NCBI GenBank assembly: GCA_011009095.1
Contig: VTPC01000816.1
Span: 124,001-188,000, forward strand
Reading direction: 5' to 3'
DNA from: Ignelater luminosus
Taxonomy: Eukaryota > Arthropoda > Insecta > Coleoptera > Elateridae
Length of the DNA stretch: 64,000 bases
Shown: positions 13,241 through 23,190 of the stretch, piece by piece
How the letters are laid out: every line of letters begins with the position of its first letter
Position numbering within the stretch: position 1 is the stretch's first letter
Notes under the pieces: model-generated
Databases searched by the model: none
Told to the model about the DNA's origin: nothing
What the model saw: only the letters and a program-made list of their open reading frames with translations
Position numbers and translations under genes: made by a program

Positions 13241-15490
13241 GTAGCAAGTTATCGCATTGACGACATAAAATTGCCGGACGGTTAGCAGCACTCTTTTGTA
13301 GGCAAGTAATTAGTAATTACCAACAGCGCCTAATCACCAACGCTGCTGGTAAGCGCGTCAGCGAGATTACTGCTTGTGGACACAAGCATTATTTCAAGAA
13401 TTTTTGAAATTGGGGATTTTCGTACCGTTATTGACGACATTTTTGTTTGACGGATAGGGAGAAATATTTTTTACACCTTGCAACCTTGTAGTAGTAGCAA
13501 CTTTTTCGTTCCATCTAAAACCCTGCCTAGTTGTTTACTTCTATTTCTCACTTTATTTGCTAAATTCACTCACTTTTTTTACTTTTTTATGCATCACAGC
13601 TTGTAGAAGCTCTGAGAATCTTATAAATCTGCACATAGAAAAATCTTTAAAAATCGAAAACATTTTCAGAGCTAGTTGGCTGTGATGTAAAAAGGGACAC
13701 AGGTGATGCTTAGTTTTGTTGATTCGCTTTTGTTTTGTTTGCTGTATAGGAAAACTAAATTGATTTAAGGACGTTCATGCGCTACTTATGAGTCAAATGA
13801 AACTAAATTTTTATGAAATTGATGTAGGACTTAAAAAAAAAGCTGCAAAAAATATCAATAATCTTACAATGATTTATAAACTTTTTTTATTCGTCCTAAA
13901 TATTTTTAAAGTATTTATAGCAAAATATCAATAAATATTTATGAGAAATTGATTTGATTTCATTTTAATAGTTAATTAAATTCGGCAACACCGCCTTTCT
14001 AAGCTGTCAATATATATATATAGGTAGACATACACCTACCTCCTATACATTCAATGCAAATATATACACACATTTTTGTTTTGTTTACAAAATTATTTCC
14101 TCCGCCAGTCATGGATAATAATAACAATTAAAATTAAAAGGGAAATTTGTTTCACAAAAACGTAAATTATGGAGAGACAATCAGTTAAATAGTGTAAAAA
14201 AAATAAAAGTCAGTGAATCACCGCTACATAACCTTTCTAACCAGTGTTGCCAGTTTTCAATATGGTGATAAATCTACCCAAACAGTTTTAATTTTGTTTA
14301 TTAAAATAATTAATAATTAATTTTAATGGTCGTCATCACTATTCATTTTATGCAATTATATAAACGACATACTTTAAAGAATATTTTTAAACGTTATTTA
14401 TTATGGCATCTATTTTAATAGTATAGTTATTATTATTTTAAATACAAAAAAATGTTGTTTACTCATAAGACTCTATGTTGAAAATTTGATTTTTAATCGA
14501 TAATTATTCTTTGAAATGGTCGATAATAGGTTTTAAATTTTTAAGGGAGGCTAGCTGTGTAATTAAACTTGTCAATTCACAAAAAAAAAAATTTTTATCT
14601 ATTATCACCCCACGTCCTTAAAGCAAAAGATTTATTCCACCGCCGACTAGCTCAAAAATGGTTTTTTTTAGAGTTTGGGAGCTTTTCCCTCTTATGAATT
14701 TGTAGAATTACAGAAATTTATTCATTTTCAAGAGCCATTTTTCATCCTTACTTTTTATATGTTTATCTAACAAATAATATCATCTGTGAGGCATTTAACA
14801 ACTTTTTATTCACCCACTTAAGAGACACATGTGTGCAACAATCGCACACATAAGGTTACAGATTTTTTACATCCCAAGATTTTTATGCAACGATGAAAGA
14901 ATATTTCTATTTTTATATATCCACCACTCTCTTCATTAATATGAAACGAGTATAGTAATATAAATCCTATCCCTGATCCAGTTTTTATTGGTTTCAATAT
15001 TTGTGTAACGTCTATTACTTAACGTCACAGCATGTAATTATAGTATTTCGTGTTTGTTCTCAATTTAAACATATCTTTTCATATTTTTTATTCTAATCAT
15101 ATATTCTATACTGAATTTATTGATGCAATTATAAGTCGAAAAAGTAAAAATGTATTTTTCTGACCACTTTAATAACACACATTATAGTATTGACACGATA
15201 ACGAATTGATAATTAAATATGGGTTGTGTATGTATGCGCCTTTCTTTTTTAAAAAGGAAGTATTAAATAATAGTATCGTGTCCTTTTCGTTCCTTACAAC
15301 TCGAATATCATTCTTATATTCATGGTTGAATTGGTTCTACATAGGGGGATATCGCTTCCGATAATTATCAGAGGTTGTTCAAATAGTACGTTTCAATTTC
15401 AATAATTTTAAGCATTGTCTTACGTTTTAAATCCACTAAAAGTTTATCTTTACCTCCTTTAGATTCGTAGACATTTAGTCTGGGTATATT
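13241..15490. other. AT-rich noncoding stretch with short simple repeats
   Basis: No gene was recognised. A short (TA)n tract lies at 14009-14022, and a GTTGCCAGTTTT motif near 14244 resembles hAT ends but has no partner. Confidence 0.4.
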
Positions 15491-16380
15491 CACACTTAAT
15501 TTTGATCTTCTTTAGTGACTCAACTTTTGACCTCGGCTTTGTTTTATAATTTAAGACGAAAATCAGTTCCAACTCTTTTTATGAACATTTGCGTACTTTG
15601 TAATCATTTTGTCCTTGGTACGCTTACTCTTGTTTTGGTCTTGTTTAGTAACTTGAGATTTCGGTTTAGTCTCATCTTATCTTTGCGCCTAAAAGACTAG
15701 TTTAAACTCTTGTAAAACACTATCTACCCTTTTTATAATGTTTTGAAAAAGTTTGCATATTTCTTTTTGAAAATCTTTGTAAGATGTAAAGTGGACGTTT
15801 CTATCCTGAAAAGATTTTTGCAAAATGTTGGGGGAGACATAAATAGGTATAATTTAATGTCAAGATTATAACTCTTAATAAATTGGTCTTAATTTGGCCT
15901 GAATGCATTCACTTTTACTTCTGGTCTTGTTTAGTAATTCTAAACTTGGCTTTGGTTTCGCCTTATTCTTGTGTCCCCAAGGCTAGGAAATGTTGATTTT
16001 TAGAAAACATCTGTCTGCCTTTCTTTATCAATCTTTCTTGGAAATTGACGCGTTCCATTTCGTAATCCTGTAGAACTAAGCTGCTATTTTGTTCAAAACT
16101 CAAAACAACCTTTGCAGGGTACTGATTTCTATTTGTTATTACGCTGAAGTAATTCATGAACCAATTCAAAGTTTTAGAAAGTCGATATAATCTTGGTCTT
16201 GTACGTTCACTCATGGTTGTGATCTTGTTTGGAATTCGAGACTTATGTTAATATTATATTATTTCTGTGACCAGACTAATCTCAACACTTAGTTGGTATC
16301 ATCTTGGTCTCTTAATCTTATATTATTCTTCTGACCAAGAATAGTCTCGCCGTTTGTTGGGACGAGCACGAATTACCAAA
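15490..16380 (+). repeat. Degenerate ~0.3 kb tandem repeat
   Basis: A block built around TGGTCTTGTTTAGTAA, followed by a GGTTT and TCTTAT-containing tail, recurs with recognisable but poor identity. It is seen near 15635, 15922 and 16220 (spacing about 287 and 298), with a partial copy near 15501. Words such as TTCACTC, TTGGTCTTGT and TTATTCTT occur in the same order in each unit. Open frames inside it are incidental. Confidence 0.5.
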
Positions 16381-16578
16381 AAGTTGAACAACGGAAAAAA
16401 TGACAAAAAAGTATAGCAGCATGTGTTACAGTAATGTGTTCTTTCGTCCTCCTAATTTGGTCAGTTTTTAATCTAGTCTTTATAATAACAAATTCCAGTG
16501 TTCCTTTTCTTTTTTTTCAATTCGACGATGAGTTGGAGATCGCCTATTTGCTGTTAGGTAATAATTAAAGTGTTCATT

Positions 16579-16725
16579 TCAGTAGAATTAAGACTCTTGA
16601 AGTGTTGGAAGGTTTAGTTTTAAAAGTAGAAACATTATAAGGAGACGCAGATGTCAGAAAAACGAGCAATCAAATATACTTTTGAAATGTTACGCATTGA
16701 AAAAAAATATGAATGTAGACGTGAG
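16579..16725 (+). CDS. Possible first coding exon of an unidentified gene
   Basis: An ATG at 16651 opens 25 codons that end exactly at a consensus splice donor, GAG|GTAAGT, with the intron starting at 16726 in phase 0. The peptide starts MSEKRAIKYTF and is rich in charged residues; I recognise no family. The ATG is the first after an in-frame stop at 16627-16629. A TCAGT initiator-like string lies at 16579-16583, about 70 nt upstream of the ATG, but no good downstream promoter element sits at +28. No following exon was identified, so this rests on one donor and one short frame and could be chance. Confidence 0.25.
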
Positions 16726-19215
16726 GTAAGTAATCTTTTGCTAAAATAGGATCAACAGTGTCTGTGATATCAGAATTGAAAAAAAAATTCTTGCTGATTT
16801 TGTTATTTGCAAATTGATAATTCTTTTTTCTTTTGGTTCTCTTTCATATACTTTTAGTTAAGTTTAGTTGCTGTCTTGGGATATTTTCCAAGTAAAACAG
16901 TCTTCGCATTGATATCCACTGATATCTTAATAATAGGCCTTGCTTCTCTCTTTTTTTGTTTCCTGTCTAATACTAATGATAGAGCGAATACATATGCGAT
17001 TGAACCTTTTTTGCCAGATTAACATAATGAAAGATAGATACTCATAAAACGTCATCGCTCAAGTAAATGAAATCAGTCGTAGGATTCATGGTTAGTATAA
17101 AAGTTGCCACAGCCTTGCCACATTTAGAGAGTATCATTGTATAATTTCTAAACTTGAATAAACTAGAATTCTTCTAATTAGTTTTACAATCAAATAACAA
17201 TAATACCTAAATTAATATTCATAAGTTTAGTAGGATATTACATATTTATAATAACAAGGAATATTAAATTTATCATTAGGAAACTCTAAATAATTCCCAT
17301 TGTCGCCTGGAGAGTTATTTTAATTGTTAATTAATTTATATTTTAGTGCAAACCATCAACTGTCGGCTATTGTTTGTATTAGTTAATTAATGCATTAAAC
17401 ATAAATGCCTGGTTATGATTTAAGAATAAAATTTCATAATTACATAAATTCCGATCTCTGCTGGTTATATAAGCGAGAATAAAAAAAGTAAAATCCTGAA
17501 ATTGAAAATGAAGAATGAATGAAAGCAATCATTACGTACATATCCCGCTAATGAATCCACTTAAGAACGATTGCAAACTCTTCCATTAAACCTATTAGTA
17601 GTGCAATAACTACACTTTAACAATTGCTTTTTGTGTCAGTAATTCCTAACAGTGTGTATTACTTAACATCTCTTATTGTTATATTATTGCATTTCTAAAG
17701 TTTTATTGTAAAGTATTTTTTTAAATGTGTGTGGGAGTTACGTGTGAAATTATAAAATGTTAAAATATAATTATTACGCAAGGAAGCAAGAAGGCAAAAG
17801 TTAGTGAGGAAATTGTTTAAGTTATATACCGACATCAACCTCATTATGCCGACAGGAGTTATTCCTAGTAGTATTTCAAAAGGAAATGTAAGTCGAACGC
17901 TATTTCCTTAACCGAAATAAAATCCAAACAAACACAGATATCCCCCATCAACCATTCGCAATGAAATACGAGAACGAGAAAGGGAGCAAGAAATGGTTCC
18001 TTCCCGTTTTGCACAACTCCAGCAGTAGTTACGCCACTGAATTCTCAATGAAATTTTGTAAAACTTAAAAGAGAATCATAAGAAAATAAAATTTGTCTTT
18101 TTAAAGTAATATCGTGCAAAAGCAATATGTCAACGTCATAACTTCGTTTTAAATTGTTCACAAACGTTCAGCTAAATAAATCTTTCCGACGTAGTAATAA
18201 TTTTTGATTCATCGTTTTCCTTTTTGACATAGTAACTTTTGTGCAAGTAGCTGAGCTTAGTTATCATTTTTGTATAAACTTTTCTTCTTGGGGAGTTGGG
18301 CGGGTGCATCATTTTCCAATAAAGTTCTTCTCTTGTTATAGCCATATGGAAAACAAATATCGTGTCAAATCGTTATTTAATGTCTCCCTCTTTCTCTTTC
18401 CTCCTACGCTTCTCTTTCAAACACGCGTAGTAAGTAACCCCTGCTGTCGTTCGTCCGCGTCGGCGACAGCAGAGCAACAACCGTCACGGGGACATTTATC
18501 TTAATCTGGCCTCGAACCCGCATCGCTTCTCATATTGTACTCGTAAAGTTCATTCCCTCGTAATTCACGTTCCTGTCTTCGGTTTTACTTGTTTAAAATA
18601 GTCAATTTTTTCTTCTTTTGTTTCTTCAGAAGTTGACACTTTCAAATATTTTTGTTTTTGCTAAATTCTTCCATCCTATACCATTTGCATGTAGATAGTA
18701 AATGTGCATGAATAATTAGAGGTGGGTATGTTGTTTTTCTTCTAATTGTTGCTCTATAGCTAATAAAACGACAAAATTAGACATTGTTATTTTAATTACT
18801 TATTGAGTGTCTACAACTTCTATTGTGTAAATTCTCATTCCCTTGATCGAACACCACGATCACATTAAACCGTACACGTATTGTGATATCTCAGACTAAC
18901 CAACTATTAAACTTTAGTTACATGATTCTCTAATGTTTGGAAGTTATTGTTACAATACGTATGTACATATGTGGGATACTAAGTTGGAAATCTTTTTGTT
19001 GATGGAACTGAATCTTTACGTTAATGTGCAACTTTAGGGTTTTGGTTTGTTTCAATTGTTGGATAAAACGTTACACTAAATTAGTCACTAGGTAGCCTTG
19101 GGTGTGAATTCCAATCGCACGATTATCAGTTTGGGAACTAGACTTTTTTTGTTTGTTCTACAATAAAGGAGTTTTGGGAAAAATGATATATTTAGAAATT
19201 TATTTAACAGGTTTG
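16726..19215. other. Noncoding stretch with a GC-richer pocket at 17.9-18.55 kb
   Basis: Most of this is AT-rich with nothing recognised. Around 17930-18550 composition rises, with purine runs (GAGAACGAGAAAGGGAG near 17971) and a small hairpin near 18440-18472 (CTGCTGTCG against CGACAGCAG). That pocket could be regulatory, but no core promoter of good quality or exon structure was found. Confidence 0.35.
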
Positions 19216-19340
19216 ACCTCGCCTGGAAAACAGGAAAAACCTGGAAAAGTCAGGGAAAGAATTTAATAGAGAAAAGGTCGTGGAAATATAGAAATTAGGG
19301 AAGTACAAATAAAAGTCGCGGAATTTAATTATTTTGTCTG
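19216..19340 (+). repeat. GGAAAA/CAGGGAA repeat tract
   Basis: Short related words recur: CCTGGAAAACAGG, CCTGGAAAAGTCAGGGAA, then further GGAAA-type words to about 19340. The CTGGAAAAGTCAGGGAA word is, from memory, part of a widely seen animal repeat; I cannot confirm the family. The tract is degenerate. Confidence 0.4.
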
Positions 19341-19467
19341 GAATTTCAAATAATAGCAAAAATACCGACATCGCCAATAAAAACGGAATAATTCTTGAAA
19401 GATTTTTGCTTAATTTTGATTGTTTAAAAATGACTTGGAAAATTTGCGAAGATCATAAACCAATATA

Positions 19468-19657
19468 GTCTGTTTCAATATTATAGAATTCAGAGTAAGC
19501 CATGAAATGATATTTTTGTAACGGTATACTTTGAAGTTTTGCTAGAAGTTAGTAAATATGTTTCGGTTAAAGGTTGTCAATATATGTAGTGATTTTTGTG
19601 CTTTTAGATTGTAAACCTGAACTCGCTATCTCTGAATTCTATAATATTGAAACAGAC
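19468..19657. repeat. Perfect 28-bp inverted repeat pair
   Basis: The left arm at 19468-19495 begins GTCTGTTTCAATATT and ends GAATTCAGAG. The right arm at 19630-19657 is its exact reverse complement over 28 bp. The spacer is 134 bp. Perfect arms in an otherwise decayed region suggest a recent foldback or MITE. No flanking target duplication was found. Confidence 0.6.
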
Positions 19658-20039
19658 GTCCGTCTGTGCACCAGCAGGCAGTGAAACACCGAATGCTTAG
19701 CGTTATATTGTACTGTGATATCCGTGACGTGAAAATAATCCTATTTTCTCTGTCTATAAAAATGTTCAGACGTATATTCGTTCTTTTACTTGACTTGAAG
19801 TTAGCTCCTTGTTCGCTATATTTTTCATAACCTGAAATTCTTTTCGTCACAGCGTTAGTTAATCTTTTATGCTACCAACTGAAACGAATATTAAGCGATT
19901 TGGTTTCATTGAATGAAACTGAGTGGTAACAATTTGAACGCACCTAGTGTTTTTCCTATTGGCGAGAAACACGATCGTGGTGACCTCTATTAGAAATTTA
20001 AAAAACTAGTTTGAGGGTGATCACATCGCCAGAAACAAT

Positions 20040-20215
20040 AATAAATGCTAGAAATCTTCAGATTTGGAGATTTATAGTCAGCTCTGGCAACGCTGGTTGC
20101 AGCTCATGAGCACCCGGTTTTCCGTCATTTTGAACGCCATCTTTTGGTTGATGATGCTGTTATTTAAATTCAAGGTTTGATACTTTCTGTCAACCAACGC
20201 ATAAAAGGCAACAAC
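20040..20215 (+). repeat. Dispersed repeat, copy 2 (partner near 13.08 kb)
   Basis: This is the second copy of the repeat described at 13080-13240, with the same block order and similar spacing. It ends shortly before the hAT-like element that begins at 20311. Confidence 0.55.
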
Positions 20216-20310
20216 AGAAACACAGATACCTACACAAGGATCAACTCGAGTGTCACTTGAACACCCGTTCCCCATTTATAAACAGTCCATCAGTCTGCTT
20301 TAATTACCCA

Positions 20311-21283
20311 CAGAACCGGTCTAAGACGTTAAGCCACTGAGGCGACTGCCTCAGAGCATACAGAATGAGGTCGTAGAAATCGATAGAGAGAGATGTAAAC
20401 TGCATATTTGAAAAAAAAAGCCCTAAAATAGTTTAGATATGTTAATTCAGAGGACACCGACACTGTCCCACCCAACATTCTGCGTGTATCATCATTCAAG
20501 TCAAAAGCAAAGCTTTCTGTAACAAATATCTTTTGATTTTCTGATTCTTATGGCATTTATCTTCTTAAGAATTACGTGGTGGTACAGTGAATCGTGCTAA
20601 CCTTCTCGTGTGCGAGGTTACACGTAATCATCTAAATTTGAAAAAAGAAATGTCGAATAGCTACAACATCGCAAGTGTGTTCACTTTACGTGAATTGTTG
20701 ATATTTAATTTGGCGTGACTTATCCGTAACAATATTATAAAATTCAATGATCTTAACCAGTGGAGTGAGTAATCAAAATCAATAGATTGAGAATGCTTAT
20801 TGTGGAACGAAAAAGATTAAATGAAATCCAAAGCTATTCAAAGGAAGTAAACTGCTCTATGCAATTGGAACTAGAGCTGTCACAGCTTCGGTCGGGCACG
20901 AGACCTACATTGCGTTAAGATCTCCGCTTTTTTTTTTAACTCTTGGAGTAGAAACGGGAGTGGCTTCACTTTTGTTTCAAAACGGGTCAGTTTGCGCTCT
21001 TATTGCAATTGTAAGAGCACTAAATACGAATACCCATCGTACCGCACCACTTAACAGGCCACCTCCGGTGGCCCAAGGTTAGTCTTTGCTTTACGTTAAC
21101 CTTTTTCAGAGTGTCGGAGTGTGCCATTGAACAGGCTACTTCCGGTAGCCCAAGGTCGGGCCCTAGATTAACCTTCTTCAAAAAGCAAAAAGCCAATGCG
21201 AGCCGGGCTGTCTTATATGGGGATGGGAGGGCGCAAAAATCTAAGTTTGCCTCAGAACACGGGACGTTCTGAAGTTGGCCCTG
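20311..21283. mobile_element. hAT-like non-autonomous element with an internal insertion
   Basis: The left end is CAGAACCGGTCTAAGACG. The right end on the minus strand is CAGGGCCAACTTCAGAACG. Both continue with related CTGAGGC words. Flanking octamers ATTACCCA (20303-20310) and ATTATCCC (21284-21291) agree at six of eight positions, which fits an aged 8-bp hAT target duplication. The outer parts match the copy at 28630-28870 in inverse orientation. The middle, about 20545-21205, is absent from that copy and looks like an inserted block; it includes minisatellite-like words such as CCACCTCCGGTGGCCC near 21060. No transposase frame is present. Confidence 0.6.
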
Positions 21284-22086
21284 ATTATCCCCACATACGA
21301 ATTCTTTTTTAAATAACACGATATCAGATATACAAATTGCCAGCAAAATTTAGAGATATATGACGAATCTTATAGAAGGTAGATGTCACGTTTCACGAGT
21401 TCTGTCTTTAGCAGTTTAAAAAATTCTAAATGGAAGACTTGCAAAAATTTGGATAGAAAACATATTGTAACAACTTCTGCATTAAATGTGGAGTTAACGA
21501 AGATGAAGATTAAAGATAACGCAAACATTTGTATCTTTGCTTTTTAAGCCAATGTAAAATTGCCTTTTCGCTTTCCCTGTGCTTTTTAAAAGTGTCTGTC
21601 TGTCACGACGACGTTTGACATCACTTGTGCAGGTCGGTCGTCACGCTCTTGTGATTTTTTTACTAGGAAGGACTCCTTAATTTTTTATTTATTTTTCTTG
21701 CTTTACATTGTGTTTGTTGCATCTCTTCGATCACATTTTCTAAAATCCATTTTTCATTACTATTCACTATGGGAATGCTACTATTATTTACTTTAGCTTT
21801 TACGCTCATTGGGAAAGTCATCTTTATGATTTAGAGACTTCCTATCGCCGTTGCTTGGTAGCTTTAAAACGCAGCTTTAACTTGATTGACGTGGAAGGCC
21901 AAGTCTGGTCGTGGATGATTATTGTAATACATGATATATAAAAGGAAAACTTGCAACCGTGAACCACAACGATTGACCTAATGAATGTTAAAGCACTGCA
22001 GGTGGCGCAAAACCTGAGTGTGGAACACCGATGGTATCTTGGTGAAGTTACCGCAGGTTATTTGATGGAGGGCGAAGCAGGTGCAC

Positions 22087-22110
22087 TAGTAGCAGCAGTA
22101 GTAGTAGTAT
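22087..22110 (+). repeat. Trinucleotide repeat (AGC then AGT)
   Basis: A short run of AGC followed by AGT triplets inside the minisatellite cluster. Confidence 0.8.
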
Positions 22111-22324
22111 TATGGGGAGGCTTATTGTGCCTAGCAAATATGCGTTTACAGATCCTTCTCTGCCTAATGCAACGAGAAGTGGTAGCCGAAAAGCCTATAC
22201 AACGGTTAGTTTGACAGTTAACTATTATGAAACTACCTTGATAGAGAAAGTTAACTACTTGAAACACCTTCAATAGATCTTGGATCATTGTTTTTGTAAG
22301 GTTAACCAGAGGTGTTGGTGTCGT

Positions 22325-22566
22325 CAGGGCCGACTGGAAGTTTTGTGGGGCCCAGGACAGCAAACTTTTGTGGGGCCCTTACAATAAAAAAGAAGAAACA
22401 CATTGCTTTTTCAGACATAGTCTAATTTGTTTATTTTAAATATTTAGGAAAAANNNNNNNNNNTTAGAAATTTTATTTGTTCTGAACATATCGATACAAA
22501 GAATTAATTATTTTTCTCTCAAGGCGCGGGGCCCTGGGCAGTTTCCCGGCTCTTCAGCCTGCTCTG
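22325..22566. mobile_element. Short hAT MITE with 8-bp target duplication
   Basis: The element starts CAGGGCCGACTGGAAG and ends with CTTCAGCCTGCTCTG; the two ends are imperfect inverted repeats. Both are followed inward by GGGGCCC. Exact octamers GGTGTCGT flank it at 22317-22324 and 22567-22574, the 8-bp duplication expected of hAT transposition. The span is 242 bp including a 10-base run of N, so true length is uncertain. The left part contains TTTTGTGGGGCCC twice. Confidence 0.8.
22454..22463. other. Assembly gap (10 N)
   Basis: Ten consecutive N bases lie within the hAT MITE at 22325-22566. A gap in a multi-copy repeat is a common assembly failure, so the size may be a placeholder. Confidence 0.95.
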
Positions 22567-23190
22567 GGTGTCGTAGCATGCGAGCATACGTTATTTTTAG
22601 AAATTCACTATATTCTGCCGGCAGTATGTAAAGCGATGGCGTGATAGAGAGCAAAACCTGACCTTGGAAGATGGATGGTGTTTTGGTGGAGGGCGAAGCT
22701 CGAAGATGGCTTACTACAGGTGCAGAGTATAACCCAGTCGTGAGCCATTACAAAACGGGACACAACCCTACAAGCAGGTTATTTTCCTTAAAGAAGAGTG
22801 AGAACGAAAGAGGACCGCGGCTAGCGAACTGCGGCACTCTTACGATGAACCAGCGAAATAGAGAACACGAAGTAAATGAAGTTCGCTAGAGTAAAATAAT
22901 TCTTATTTGTATATCTCATAATAGAAATTTACTGGAGAGGCAATCTAAAGGTTACTTGATCTTGTTATAAATCGCTATAAGTGAATAATTTCGGTAATTT
23001 TTCTCGTTTTGAAGAAGAACAGAGCTTGACTATAGGCTACAGCAGATAGATGACTTGGTGGAGGATGATGCCCGATCATGAGCCACCGCAGGTGGCCTGG
23101 TAGCGTACGAAGCCCAATCGTTAGACATTTTGAATGGCCTGGTCGAAATCGAAGTGCTCAATCTTACAACCAGGTTAGCTTTTCTTAATA

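Larger units (their letters stand above)
21030..23190. repeat. Cluster of degenerate GGTGGC-type minisatellite units
   Basis: Related words recur in short blocks: GTTACCGCAGG and GGAGGGCGAAGCAGG near 22045-22085, TTTTGGTGGAGGGCGAAG near 22680-22700, and CTTGGTGGAGGATGATGCC, GAGCCACCGCAGGTGGC near 23055-23100. Inverse forms lie near 21045-21165. The unit seems to be about 40 bp. The plus-strand frames at 21981-22214 and 22671-22889 read through these units and are not credible genes. A related block in inverse orientation lies near 45.5-45.7 kb. Confidence 0.45.

Noticed and set aside
22671-22889. 72-codon hydrophilic plus-strand frame
   Set aside because: It reads through degenerate GGTGGC minisatellite units and has no domain.
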